Shown here: piece by piece, positions 43,783 to 53,474 of the stretch
How the letters are laid out: every line of letters starts with the position of its first letter
How positions within the stretch are numbered: the stretch's first letter is position 1
Origin: JBNKFV01 sp050290265
Lineage (GTDB): Bacteria > Pseudomonadota > Gammaproteobacteria > Pseudomonadales > Cellvibrionaceae
Length of the DNA stretch: 64,000 nt
Direction: 5' to 3'
Assembly (NCBI GenBank): GCA_050290265.1
Contig: JBNKHI010000001.1
Location: forward strand, 1-64,000
Program-made: the position numbers and the translations under genes
Notes under the pieces: generated by a model
Databases searched by the model: none
Told to the model about the DNA's origin: nothing
Seen by the model: the letters and a program-made list of their open reading frames with translations, nothing else

Positions 43783-45864
43783 ATGGCTACAGATTTTCTT
43801 GTTGAACTCGGAACCGAAGAACTTCCACCTAAAGCGCTGTGGCATCTGGCCAGCGCCTTCGAACAAGGCGTTAGTCAAGGGCTTACCAAAGCCGGCCTGA
43901 CCTTTAGCGCCAGCAAAGCCTTCGCTTCGCCACGCCGACTGGCCGTCTATGTTACTGCGTTAGCCGAACAAACGCCGGTACAGGAACAGGCAATCTGGGG
44001 GCCACCCGCTGCCATCGCTTTTGATAAAGATGGCAACCCCACTAAAGCAGCTGAAGCATTTGCCAAAAAAAATGGTGTCGACATCAGCGAGCTGAAAACT
44101 GAAAACGATGGTAAGGCTGACAAATTAATTTGCCGCAAACAGGCCGGTGGAGAAGCTGCACAAACCTTACTACCTGCTATTGTTGAGCAAGCATTAACTG
44201 CACTGCCTATTGCCAAACGCATGCGCTGGGGCGCCAGCCGTACCGAGTTTGTGCGCCCAGCACACTGGCTAATCATGTTATTGGGTTCAGAAATTGTCGA
44301 CGCAGAAATTCTCGGCTTGCGTGCCAATCGCGAAACCCGCGGACACCGTTTCCATTACAACCAGACATTGATTATCAATGAGCCCTCTGAGTATGTAGAA
44401 AAACTGCTTAACCCTGGTTATGTGCAAGTGGACTATATTGCTCGCCGGGAATTGATTCAACAGCAAGTTAACGAGCAAGCCGCCAGTATAGATGGGCAAG
44501 CGGTTATTGATCCCGATTTGCTGGACGAAGTGACTGCGTTGGTTGAATGGCCAGTTGCGTTAACCGGGCGCTTTGAAGAACGCTTTTTGGATGTACCTGC
44601 AGAAGCATTAATTGCGTCAATGAAAGAGCATCAAAAATATTTTCATGTGGAAGACAGCAATGGCAAGCTAATGCCGAACTTCATTACAGTTGCCAACATT
44701 GTCAGCACCGACCCGCAACAAGTCATCGACGGCAATGAGCGCGTTATTCGCCCACGCCTTTCCGATGCCGCTTTCTTTTTTGAAACCGATAAAAAAGTTA
44801 CGCTGGAAAGTCTGCGTGATAATTTAAAAAATATTGTATTCCAGGCACAACTGGGAACCTTGTTTGAAAAAACTGAAAGGGTTTCCGCATTAGCCGGTTT
44901 GTTAGCGGATAAAATCAATGCCAACAAAGCAGACGCGGTACGTGCTGGGCAACTCTGCAAATCAGACCTCGTTACCAATATGGTTGGCGAGTTTGACAAC
45001 ATGCAGGGCATTGCTGGTTACTACTACGCACTTAACGACGGCGAAAGTAATGATGTGGCGCTAGCCTTAAATGAGCAATACATGCCACGCTTTGCCGGCG
45101 ACCAATTGCCAACCACAATGACCGGTACACTAGTCGCGTTAGCTGACCGCTTGGACACTCTGGTTGGTATTTTTGGTATTGGCCAACTACCAACCGGCTC
45201 AAAGGATCCTTTTGCATTGCGACGCGCCAGTCTCGGGGTTCTGCGTTTATTAGTTGAAAAGGAGCTGGATCTGGATTTGGCTGAGCTGCTGGACTTGGCA
45301 ATTCAACAACATAAGCCTTTACCTAAAGCGGAAGGTTTAAAACAGCAGGTTCTTAACTATGTGCTGGATCGTTTCCGCGCTGGGTACGAAGACGACAATA
45401 TTGCCGTAGAAGTGTTTATGGCGGTGATGGCCAAACAGCTAAGTAACCCACTGGATATCAATCGTCGCGTACAGGCCGTTCATCAATTTAGTCAGTTGCC
45501 TCAAGCTCAAGCACTCGCTGCTGCTAATAAACGTGTGAGTAACATTCTCGCCAAGCAAGAAGGAACAGCCAGCACCAACATCGACACGGCGCTGCTGCAG
45601 GAGACTGACGAAAAAGCTTTAGCAGCAAAGTTGTTAGCAAAATCCGAACAGGTTGCGCCACTCTTTACTTCACACAGTTATACAGAAGCGCTACAGGCAC
45701 TGGCAGAATTGCAGCAGCCTGTGGACGCATTTTTCGATAACATTATGGTGATGACAGACGATGAAGCCGTGCGAAATAATCGCATAGCCTTGCTTAATCA
45801 GTTGCGAGGCCTGTTTTTGGAAGTTGCGGATATCTCACTGTTAGTACCGGCTAAAAATGCTTAG
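43783..45864 (+). CDS. glyS: Glycyl-tRNA synthetase beta subunit
   Basis: tRNA-binding partner of GlyQ, 693 residues. It starts DFLVELGTEELPPKAL as the family does, and contains RPAHWLIMLLG and the HD-domain-like central part typical of GlyS. It ends in the anticodon-binding region (VDAFFDNIMVMTDDEAVRNNRIALL). It lies between glyQ and gmhB. Confidence 0.96.
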   Translation: MATDFLVELGTEELPPKALWHLASAFEQGVSQGLTKAGLTFSASKAFASPRRLAVYVTALAEQTPVQEQAIWGPPAAIAFDKDGNPTKAAEAFAKKNGVDISELKTENDGKADKLICRKQAGGEAAQTLLPAIVEQALTALPIAKRMRWGASRTEFVRPAHWLIMLLGSEIVDAEILGLRANRETRGHRFHYNQTLIINEPSEYVEKLLNPGYVQVDYIARRELIQQQVNEQAASIDGQAVIDPDLLDEVTALVEWPVALTGRFEERFLDVPAEALIASMKEHQKYFHVEDSNGKLMPNFITVANIVSTDPQQVIDGNERVIRPRLSDAAFFFETDKKVTLESLRDNLKNIVFQAQLGTLFEKTERVSALAGLLADKINANKADAVRAGQLCKSDLVTNMVGEFDNMQGIAGYYYALNDGESNDVALALNEQYMPRFAGDQLPTTMTGTLVALADRLDTLVGIFGIGQLPTGSKDPFALRRASLGVLRLLVEKELDLDLAELLDLAIQQHKPLPKAEGLKQQVLNYVLDRFRAGYEDDNIAVEVFMAVMAKQLSNPLDINRRVQAVHQFSQLPQAQALAAANKRVSNILAKQEGTASTNIDTALLQETDEKALAAKLLAKSEQVAPLFTSHSYTEALQALAELQQPVDAFFDNIMVMTDDEAVRNNRIALLNQLRGLFLEVADISLLVPAKNA

Positions 45865-45879
45865 CAAACGAGAAAATCT

Positions 45880-46437
45880 ATGAAGCTTGTTATTCTCGAT
45901 CGGGACGGGGTCATTAATCACCAGGACGGTGATAAAACGGTAGCTTCCGTGCAGGATTGGCAACCTATAGACGGCAGTCTGGATGCGATAGCTGATCTTA
46001 GTCGCAATGGATTTACTGTTGTTATCGCAACCAATCAGGCAGGCCTTTCCGAAGGTTTACTTGACCTGGACGATCTTGAAGCTATTCATACTTGCATGAC
46101 CGAGCGGGTCGAAAATCGTGGTGGTGAAATTGCTGCGATTTTCTACTGCCCACATTTGCCGGAAGAAAACTGTCACTGCCGAAAACCTAAGACCGGTCTA
46201 CTCGACGCCATAGAGTTAGAGTTTGATATGCCAACCTCTGGGGTGCCTTTTGTTGGTGATCGGAAATCAGATTTGTTGGCGGCGTTAACCAAAGGTTGTG
46301 ATCCTATTCTGGTTAAAACCGGGCAAGGCGAAAATACGCTGCTGGAATTGAAAGATGAGCCATTACCAAACCATCACGAAGCTGAAGTTTTTAATAATCT
46401 TCGCGAAGCCGTGAACTATATTTTACGACATTACTAA
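45880..46437 (+). CDS. gmhB: D-glycero-beta-D-manno-heptose-1,7-bisphosphate 7-phosphatase
   Basis: HAD-family phosphatase of the ADP-heptose pathway for lipopolysaccharide core. Of 185 residues, the nucleophile motif is LDRDGVINH (about 5-13) and the zinc-binding cysteines lie in CPHLPEENCHCRKPK. It follows glyS by 15 bases and precedes plsC, as in Pseudomonas. Confidence 0.94.
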   Translation: MKLVILDRDGVINHQDGDKTVASVQDWQPIDGSLDAIADLSRNGFTVVIATNQAGLSEGLLDLDDLEAIHTCMTERVENRGGEIAAIFYCPHLPEENCHCRKPKTGLLDAIELEFDMPTSGVPFVGDRKSDLLAALTKGCDPILVKTGQGENTLLELKDEPLPNHHEAEVFNNLREAVNYILRHY

Positions 46438-46538
46438 TATCAACCATTTAAAAACGAGCTTAACATTGGAGTTGTTAACAATTTATCAATAACTCTTGCC
46501 TAAGCTAAACGCTGTTTTATCTAACTCATGTCTTATTT

Positions 46539-47240
46539 ATGTTGTCTATTCGCGCTTTTTTATTCAATGTTAGCTACGCAGTAATTACTGTTTTTTTTGG
46601 CGTGCTGGCAATCTTTTTGTGGGTTTTACCCTACTCCCTTCGCTATAGAATCGTGCTGCTATGGAACCGCCTGATTATTGGCAGCCTGCGTTTGTTTTGT
46701 GGTGTGCATTATCACATTGTCGGTAAAAAACCAGATCTCGATACGCCCTATGTCGTGATGGCTAAACATCAATGTGCCTGGGAAACTTTTTTTCTTCAAT
46801 TCTATTTCAGTCCCATCAGTACAATATTAAAGCGCGAACTTTTACGTATCCCATTTTTTGGTTGGGGCTTAGCGCTTACACGTCCTATCGCTATTGATCG
46901 CAGTAACCCAGTTCAAGCTTTAAAGCAAATTAGTAAGATAGGCGCGTTGCGCGTCCAGCAAGGCAACAATATTTTGATTTTTCCTGAAGGTACCCGAACA
47001 CCAGTAGGTGAAGTGGGCAACTATGCACGCAGCGGTGCTGATATAGCAGTGAAAGCCGGTATTCCCGTTATACCTGTCGCGCACAATGCAGGTCGGTTCT
47101 GGGTGAATAAAACTTTTATTAAAAATCCGGGAACTGTCACAATAGTGATCGGTGAACCCATAGCAACAGAAGGAAAAAACAGTAAGGCAGTCACGGCAGA
47201 AGTAAAAGAGTGGATAGAAAAGCAGATGGAAACTTTATAG
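46539..47240 (+). CDS. plsC: 1-acyl-sn-glycerol-3-phosphate acyltransferase
   Basis: Membrane enzyme that acylates lysophosphatidic acid to phosphatidic acid. The 233 residues begin with one or two membrane segments (about 5-35). The acyltransferase HxxxxE box is KHQCAWETF and the substrate block is FPEGTRTPVGE. It ends in a clear terminator. Other lysophospholipid acyltransferase specificities are possible. Confidence 0.9.
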   Translation: MLSIRAFLFNVSYAVITVFFGVLAIFLWVLPYSLRYRIVLLWNRLIIGSLRLFCGVHYHIVGKKPDLDTPYVVMAKHQCAWETFFLQFYFSPISTILKRELLRIPFFGWGLALTRPIAIDRSNPVQALKQISKIGALRVQQGNNILIFPEGTRTPVGEVGNYARSGADIAVKAGIPVIPVAHNAGRFWVNKTFIKNPGTVTIVIGEPIATEGKNSKAVTAEVKEWIEKQMETL

Positions 47241-47264
47241 CTTTCCATTTGTAATAGCCTGTTA

Positions 47265-47294
47265 AATAAAGCCCTTCAAATAGGGCTTTATTTT
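47265..47294 (+). terminator. Intrinsic terminator of plsC
   Basis: The 11-bp stem AATAAAGCCCT/AGGGCTTTATT with a 6-nt loop ends in T residues, 25 bases after the plsC stop. The opposite strand is also T-rich, so it can serve the leftward STAS-like gene. Confidence 0.88.
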
Positions 47295-47469
47295 GTTATA
47301 CCCCTATCAAACTAGAGTTCCCACCCAACTGTTTACTTCACCTAAACCGGTGTGGGGTGCGGGCGAAATAAATTCACATTTCGTTTCTGGCCACAACATT
47401 TCAGTAATGTTTATTGACGGTACACTTAAAATTTTTAGTAAAAAAATATTGCCGTTAAATGTAGATTTT

Positions 47470-47856
47470 TTAAATTTCAGCATTTAACCAAGCAAGTGCT
47501 TCTTCTTCACTTTCAAAATATTTTGCTTCACCGGAAACAAACCAAGACCCCACTTTAGTCGCATACTCCAGCCATTTTTTATGACCATAAATAGCAATCT
47601 TTGAAAACTCACTACCGTGCTTAAGCCCTATTTTAAAATCATCCCACGCGGCCCTGGCTTCCCATCCTTCGAGTTCAGAACAATCAATTAATGCTTTAAC
47701 ACTGGGTTCTTTTACACCAGCAAGTGCACTATCAATCATAGGTGTAATGACCAGGTAATCATCATGCGTCAGTTTACCGATAGCTTTTAATGAAAGAAAA
47801 AGGTCACTGCCAGTGCGATGAATACCAATTGATAAACCGTGTCGTTTAATAACCAT
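47470..47856 (-). CDS. STAS/SpoIIAA-like domain protein
   Basis: 128 residues matching the SpoIIAA-like (SEC14-related) family in length and pattern: a central VKALIDCSELEGWEARAAWDDFKIG and a C-terminal WFVSGEAKYFESEEEALAWL. It is soluble, with no signal peptide. The family has no defined reaction; members may bind lipids or act in signalling. It is part of an accessory segment between plsC and gyrB. Confidence 0.85.
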   Translation of the reverse strand: MVIKRHGLSIGIHRTGSDLFLSLKAIGKLTHDDYLVITPMIDSALAGVKEPSVKALIDCSELEGWEARAAWDDFKIGLKHGSEFSKIAIYGHKKWLEYATKVGSWFVSGEAKYFESEEEALAWLNAEI

Positions 47857-47918
47857 ATCTCGCTACCTATAACAATTATAATAAAAAGGACTGATCCTTT
47901 GAGCATAGCTCCGATAAT

Positions 47919-47950
47919 AAAAAAAGGCGCTTAATAAAGCGCCTTTTTTT
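47919..47950 (-). terminator. Intrinsic terminator of the monooxygenase-Dabb operon
   Basis: The stem AAGGCGCTT/AAGCGCCTT with a 4-nt loop is flanked by seven A on the left and seven T on the right. It lies about 43 bases after the stop of the Dabb gene on the minus strand. Confidence 0.9.
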
Positions 47951-47992
47951 GTTTTAGATCAACTTAACTGCCCTGAATGGCGCGCAAAGAAA

Positions 47993-48298
47993 TTATCCAA
48001 CAGACACGGGTTTACTATAATCAAGAGCACCAATCTCTATCACATAAGGCGCATTAAACTGCATCACAGCGATATGCTCAGGATGTTGTTGATAGGAACG
48101 CAGATCATCTAACGACCGAAATCGCATACTCAGGAGTAGGCTCCAACTCCGCGCTTCCTGTAGTTCATCGCGACCTATATCCAAGTGGTCGATCTCGCTA
48201 ATTAAATCTTTTAGCGCTAGCATTTTTTGACAAAATTCAGCGATATGTGCATCCGGTGTGTCATTACGGTATTTAAGAAAAACAAAATGATTTAACAC
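47993..48298 (-). CDS. Dabb (stress-responsive A/B barrel) domain protein
   Basis: 101 residues starting with MLNHFVFLKYRND, the usual start of the dimeric alpha-beta barrel family that includes some small-molecule cyclases and many proteins of unknown role. The GTG start at 48298 overlaps the stop of the flavin monooxygenase gene (shared GTGTTAA), indicating tight co-translation. A joint role in modifying a small aromatic molecule is inference. Confidence 0.85.
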   Translation of the reverse strand: MLNHFVFLKYRNDTPDAHIAEFCQKMLALKDLISEIDHLDIGRDELQEARSWSLLLSMRFRSLDDLRSYQQHPEHIAVMQFNAPYVIEIGALDYSKPVSVG

Positions 48299-49617
48299 GC
48301 CTGCGGCTCTCCAAATTTCACGCTAATACCCTCGGGGATCGTAGGCAGAGATGCATTAAGCTTCTCAGCTGCATAGCCAGCCGCCATTTTATAATTGCTC
48401 ATCACCTCGGCACGTTCTGTTGCAGGGAAGACATCCTCAATATCATCAAATACCCCACCGCAACGTTCATCCAGTATATTCAGCAACCGGAAAGGACCGG
48501 CACCACGATTACGTAAAACGACAGCGGATATCTCTTCACACATTTTGTCATTAAAACTATTTAATGCCTGCGCATTAACACCGTATTCAATAAAGGCAGC
48601 GCCCAGCACACGAGCATCAACAATTGCCTGGCTAGCGCCGTTGGAGCCTGTTGGATACATAACATGAGCAGCATCCCCAATGAGTAAAACGTTGCCATCT
48701 ACCCAGCTCGGCAACGGGTCACGATCAACCATCGGGTACTCATAGACCTCACTTGCTTGCCGCAGCATGGCAGGTACATCTAACCAATCATAATTCCAGC
48801 CATCAAAGTGGTGAATAAAATGGTCGATATCGACTTTTTTATTCCAGTCACCATCACCCCAACCTTCGGAATTGTCGAAGGTGACTTCGGCAATCCAGTT
48901 AATCGTTGCCAAGCCAGTGTCAGGATCCGCCGGTGATATCGGATAAAAAACCACCCTGTGATGGTGCGTACCTAAGCCCACAAAAGAAGCCCCGGTACGC
49001 AGCGGAACGCCCTGCGAAGTACCCCGCCACATAACAGCCCCACCCCAGTGAATAGGTGGCTGGTCCGGATGCATTTGTGCCCGAACAGCTGAATGTAGCC
49101 CGTCCGCAGCAATCAACAATGATCCTTCTATTTCTATCTGATCACCGTCACGGGTAGAAACCAATGCCGTCACACCTTGACCATCAGCGTGATTGTGGTA
49201 ACTCGCAACGCGATGGCCTGTGCGCACCACATCCTTACCAGCGAGTTTCGTCAAAATACGGTAAAGCAACATTTGCAGTTCGCCGCGATGAACAGAGTAT
49301 TGGGGCCACTCATAACCTGCTTCCAGCCCTCGCGGCTCTGAATAAACATCTTTGCCGTTTAGCCCCACCAGCGCCCACTCTTTGGTCTGTAGCCCAATAC
49401 CATCCAACAGTTCAGCGCCAATGCCCATGTCATAAAGCTCGCGAACTGCATTTGGCTGGAGGTTGATACCTACACCCAACGGTCTTAACTCGTTTACGGA
49501 CTCAAGTACCAGGCAGGGAACACCAATTTGCTGAAGTGTAATCGCTAAACTTAAACCACCAATACCGGCTCCGGCGATCAGTACCGGGGCGACTCTATTC
49601 TTGTTATTTGCATTCAT
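48292..49617 (-). CDS. FAD-dependent monooxygenase, PhzS-like
   Basis: 441 residues of the class A aromatic-hydroxylase fold. The FAD motifs are GAGIGGLSLA (about 15-24), an internal ADGLHSAVR, and GDAAHVMYPTGSNGASQAI. The blocks PLGVGINLQPNAV, SEPRGLEAGYEWPQYSVHRGELQM and YPMVDRDPLP resemble PhzS, the phenazine hydroxylase of Pseudomonas. No phenazine synthesis genes are in the window, so the true substrate is unknown. It overlaps a Dabb gene and is the leading gene of a two-gene unit. Confidence 0.9.
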   Translation of the reverse strand: MNANNKNRVAPVLIAGAGIGGLSLAITLQQIGVPCLVLESVNELRPLGVGINLQPNAVRELYDMGIGAELLDGIGLQTKEWALVGLNGKDVYSEPRGLEAGYEWPQYSVHRGELQMLLYRILTKLAGKDVVRTGHRVASYHNHADGQGVTALVSTRDGDQIEIEGSLLIAADGLHSAVRAQMHPDQPPIHWGGAVMWRGTSQGVPLRTGASFVGLGTHHHRVVFYPISPADPDTGLATINWIAEVTFDNSEGWGDGDWNKKVDIDHFIHHFDGWNYDWLDVPAMLRQASEVYEYPMVDRDPLPSWVDGNVLLIGDAAHVMYPTGSNGASQAIVDARVLGAAFIEYGVNAQALNSFNDKMCEEISAVVLRNRGAGPFRLLNILDERCGGVFDDIEDVFPATERAEVMSNYKMAAGYAAEKLNASLPTIPEGISVKFGEPQAC

Positions 49618-49782
49618 AAATAATAAAAATCGCGTCAGAAATACTCATTGAAAGAAGTCGCCGCGATCTCTGACAGGCCGGGCGAATGAAAAAATCAGGG
49701 TCGAAAGAATAGTCGAAGCCATGGGATTAGTCGACATTGCTGGTCATTTTATTATAAAAAACCATGTAACCCATTGATTATA

Positions 49783-49814
49783 AAAGAAAAAGCACCTATT
49801 GGTGCTTTTTCTTT
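49783..49814 (-). terminator. Intrinsic terminator of gyrB
   Basis: The stem AAAGAAAAAGCACC/GGTGCTTTTTCTTT with a 4-nt loop ends in T-rich sequence on the minus strand, about 42 bases after the gyrB stop. It may work in both directions. Confidence 0.88.
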
Positions 49815-49855
49815 AAATGGCCATTTCGTTAAATTTGATCAATTAAATTTTTTAA

Positions 49856-52276
49856 TCACACATCCAAATTTGCCACTGAAAGAGCATTGGTTTCAATAAA
49901 TGCTCGTCTCGGCTCAACCTGATCCCCCATAAGCGTTGTGAACATCAAGTCAGCGCCGATGGCGTCTTCAATTGTCACTTGCAACATGCGACGAGACTCT
50001 GGATTCATTGTCGTTTCCCACAGCTGATCGGGATTCATTTCGCCCAGACCTTTATAACGTTGAATGTTATAACCACGCTTAGACTCTTTGATTAACCAAT
50101 CCAATGCTTGCTTGAACGATGCCACAGGGCTCTGGCGCTCGCCACGTGCAATAAAGGCTCCCTCTTCAATCAAGCCATCTAATGCCGAGCCGAGCTTAAC
50201 CATGGAGGCGTATTCACCGGAGTTAAAGAAGTCATGACTAAATGGATAGCGGTAAATAATACCGTGAGCAGTTATCTGCACTACCGGCAGGAATAAATTA
50301 CGCTCGGTATCCTCTTCGATAGTGATTTCGTAACGGTGGCTTCCACCTTTATTGAAGTTACCAACCACCTGCTCACACAGAGCTTCTGCCCATGCTGTCA
50401 TGAATGACTTATCACTGAGGTTCTCTAGCGACAATGCCGGCGTGTAGATCAATTGTTCCAATACTTCTTGTGGGTATAAACGTGACAATCTCTCAGTGGT
50501 TTGAATAACGCTCCTGTATTCATTTACCAGAGTTTCTAGCGCAGCACCCTGGATACCAGGAGCATCGACATTTGAATGCAGGCTTGAGCCTTCCAGAGCA
50601 GCCTGTGTCAGGAAGAATTCTAACGCCGCCTCGTCCTTCAAGTACTGCTCTTGTTTACCTTTACCCACTTTATACAGTGGTGGCTGAGCAATAAATATAT
50701 GACCACGTTCTATCAGCTCGCGCATTTGGCGGAAAAAGAAGGTGAGTAGCAGTGTACGAATATGCGAACCATCCACGTCCGCATCCGTCATGATAATAAC
50801 GCTGTGGTAGCGTAATTTTTCTGGATTGAATTCTTGAGTTCCAATACCACACCCAAGTGCTGTAATCAGTGTTCCTACCTCAGCACTTGATAGCATTTTG
50901 TCAAAACGCGCTTTCTCTACGTTAAGAATTTTACCTTTCAGCGGCAGAATTGCCTGGGTTTTACGGTCACGACCTTGCTTTGCGGAACCCCCTGCAGAAT
51001 CACCCTCCACCAGGTACAGTTCAGAAAGTGCTGGGTCTTTCTCTTGGCAGTCGGCTAATTTACCTGGCAGTCCGGCAATGTCTAACGCCCCTTTACGGCG
51101 GGTCATTTCACGGGCTTTACGTGCAGCCTCGCGAGCACGGGCGGCGTCAATCATCTTCTGAACAATCTGCTTGGCTTCTGTAGGGTTTTCCAATAGATAG
51201 TCACCAAACGCTTGGCCCATCTCTTGTTCTACAGCCGTTTTAACTTCTGAAGATACCAGCTTATCTTTGGTTTGTGAGGAAAACTTAGGATCGGGCACTT
51301 TTACCGAAATAATAGCAGTAAGACCTTCACGGGCATCATCACCAGTTGTCGCAACTTTGGCATTTTTTCCAATACCTTCGCGCTCAATATAGCTGTTCAG
51401 GCCACGAGTGAGAGCCGCACGAAACCCGGCCAAGTGAGTACCACCATCGCGCTGAGGGATATTGTTAGTGTAGCAATAGATATTTTCCTGAAAGCTGTCG
51501 TTCCATTGCAAAGCAACCTCAACACCCACTCCGTCTTCTCGCAGATTTGAGAAGTGTAATCCCTTGTTTATCGGTGTCTTATTTTGGTTTAGGTAGGTAA
51601 CAAATGCGCTAAGTCCACCTTCGTAAGCGTATACCTCCTCTTTACCGCTGCGCTCGTCCTTAAGAAGGATTCGCACACCAGAATTCAGGAATGACAATTC
51701 ACGTAGGCGTTTGGCCAAATGGTCGAAGTGGAACTCAATATTAGTAAATGTTTCTGCGGAAGGCTTAAAGTGAACCTTACTACCAGTGGTATCAGTGTTA
51801 CCTATCACAGCCAACGGAGCCTGCGGTACGCCGTGGCGATAGATTTGTTCATGAACTTTACCGCCACGACGGATTGTCAGCGTTAGCTCTTCAGACAAGG
51901 CATTTACAACCGATACCCCTACTCCGTGTAACCCACCAGAAACCTTGTAAGTATTGTCATCAAATTTACCGCCAGCATGTAACACGGTCATAATAACTTC
52001 AGCGGCAGAAACACCTTCTTCGTGTATTTCTGTTGGAATACCGCGGCCATTATCCCCAACAGTGACAGATTCATCTGGGTGTATGACCACTCTAATTTCT
52101 GAACAATGCCCGGCTAACGCCTCATCAATAGAGTTATCCACCAATTCAAAAACCATATGGTGGAGACCAGTGCCATCATCTGTGTCACCAATGTACATCC
52201 CTGGTCGCTTACGAACAGCATCTAACCCTTTAAGTACTTTAATACTGGACGAGTCGTAAGCTCTCTCTTCTGACAT
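49856..52276 (-). CDS. gyrB: DNA gyrase subunit B
   Basis: ATPase subunit of DNA gyrase. The 806 residues match the long gammaproteobacterial form with an insert in the C-terminal region. The GHKL motifs are ELVDNSIDEALAG, DNGRGIPT and GGLHGVGVSVVNAL. The TOPRIM motifs are EGDSAGGSAKQGRDR and DADVDGSHIRTLLLTFF. The C-terminal QRYKGLGEMNPDQLWETTMNP is present. It follows recF by 51 bases. Confidence 0.96.
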   Translation of the reverse strand: MSEERAYDSSSIKVLKGLDAVRKRPGMYIGDTDDGTGLHHMVFELVDNSIDEALAGHCSEIRVVIHPDESVTVGDNGRGIPTEIHEEGVSAAEVIMTVLHAGGKFDDNTYKVSGGLHGVGVSVVNALSEELTLTIRRGGKVHEQIYRHGVPQAPLAVIGNTDTTGSKVHFKPSAETFTNIEFHFDHLAKRLRELSFLNSGVRILLKDERSGKEEVYAYEGGLSAFVTYLNQNKTPINKGLHFSNLREDGVGVEVALQWNDSFQENIYCYTNNIPQRDGGTHLAGFRAALTRGLNSYIEREGIGKNAKVATTGDDAREGLTAIISVKVPDPKFSSQTKDKLVSSEVKTAVEQEMGQAFGDYLLENPTEAKQIVQKMIDAARAREAARKAREMTRRKGALDIAGLPGKLADCQEKDPALSELYLVEGDSAGGSAKQGRDRKTQAILPLKGKILNVEKARFDKMLSSAEVGTLITALGCGIGTQEFNPEKLRYHSVIIMTDADVDGSHIRTLLLTFFFRQMRELIERGHIFIAQPPLYKVGKGKQEQYLKDEAALEFFLTQAALEGSSLHSNVDAPGIQGAALETLVNEYRSVIQTTERLSRLYPQEVLEQLIYTPALSLENLSDKSFMTAWAEALCEQVVGNFNKGGSHRYEITIEEDTERNLFLPVVQITAHGIIYRYPFSHDFFNSGEYASMVKLGSALDGLIEEGAFIARGERQSPVASFKQALDWLIKESKRGYNIQRYKGLGEMNPDQLWETTMNPESRRMLQVTIEDAIGADLMFTTLMGDQVEPRRAFIETNALSVANLDV

Positions 52277-52327
52277 ATTTCCACTCCAATTAATAAATTG
52301 TTTGCCATTAACCTGTATTTATTCTTT

Positions 52328-53434
52328 CTAGATAGTTACAGGTCTAACCTGCCCATGTTCCACGTGAAACAAAAATAGAGTTTCACCTGGATCCATAGGC
52401 CAAGCTTTCAATAATTCTGCTCTATCAACCCCAGTAACAAACACTTGAGATTCAAGGCGATTTAACCATTCTGCTAGCCGCCCCTGATGATACTCATCAA
52501 GCTCTGCGGGGAGATCATCAACTAAAAAGGCTGATATTTTATCTGTTTGCTCTTTCAACGTATGAGCTTGTGCCAGTTTCAAACCGCTAACTACGATCTT
52601 CTGTTGGCCTCGGGATAACACTTCCGCAGCTTTATGGCCGTTGACGGTTATCTTTAATTCAGCTCGCTGTGGCCCAACATGAGAGTACCCAGATCTAATA
52701 TCACGCTCTATATTATCCTGCAATGCGGTCTCCAGTGACGTATCTTCTGGCCACCCTCGTTCGTACTCCACGTCAATATTAGCTATACGATCACTAAAGC
52801 CAGGCTGCCCTAATAACGCTCTCAGTGCTAACTTGTAGGCCTTAAATACTTCCACCCTATACAAATGGATGCTATTTCCTAAAGAGGCTAGCTCGTGATC
52901 CCACACAGCGATTTCTGCGGGGGTTATTCTATCACGCCGGAGCATACTGTTGCGCTGTTTTAAACACCTTTGGAAGCGTCGCCAGGTATCAATAAAACCT
53001 GGTTCCACGTGAAACACTAACCAGTCCAACAATTGCCTGCGTTCTTTGGGTCCGCCTTCAAGCAACTGGAAACTCTGACTATCTAACAACAGTAAGGGCA
53101 GGCTATAGGCCAAATCTGCAGCGCTCTGAACTATCTGGCCATCCAACTTTATTATTGGTGGCTTTGTTCTACTGCGCTCGATTCCTAAGGGAATAGACCT
53201 TTCTCCACTTCGGATAGTGGCAAACACTGTTAGCTTTGGCTCGTTATGCTGAATAATCGGGCGGACTAGATGAGAGCGAAATGAACGTCCATGAGACAGT
53301 AAGGAAAGAGCTTCCAAAACACTGGTTTTACCACTGCCATTGGAACCATAGAAAAAATTAACGCGGCGACCTAGAGATAGATCTACCGCGCTAAGGTTGC
53401 GTAAAGATTGGATAACTAAGCGTTCAATAGCCAA
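52328..53434 (-). CDS. recF: DNA replication and repair protein RecF
   Basis: SMC-like ATPase that helps load RecA at gaps. The 368 residues have Walker A YGSNGSGKTSVLEAL (about 30-43), a signature VLSRGQQKI and Walker B FLVDDLPAELDE. It lies between dnaN and gyrB in the conserved dnaA-dnaN-recF-gyrB order. Confidence 0.95.
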   Translation of the reverse strand: MAIERLVIQSLRNLSAVDLSLGRRVNFFYGSNGSGKTSVLEALSLLSHGRSFRSHLVRPIIQHNEPKLTVFATIRSGERSIPLGIERSRTKPPIIKLDGQIVQSAADLAYSLPLLLLDSQSFQLLEGGPKERRQLLDWLVFHVEPGFIDTWRRFQRCLKQRNSMLRRDRITPAEIAVWDHELASLGNSIHLYRVEVFKAYKLALRALLGQPGFSDRIANIDVEYERGWPEDTSLETALQDNIERDIRSGYSHVGPQRAELKITVNGHKAAEVLSRGQQKIVVSGLKLAQAHTLKEQTDKISAFLVDDLPAELDEYHQGRLAEWLNRLESQVFVTGVDRAELLKAWPMDPGETLFLFHVEHGQVRPVTI

Positions 53435-53474
53435 CGAAGGTATATCCCATCAGATATTCTATTAGCAATAGTGT

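Noticed and set aside
47293..47487. Plus-strand ORF of 64 residues after plsC
   Set aside because: It starts in the plsC terminator and ends inside the STAS-like gene on the other strand; no ribosome site or motif.
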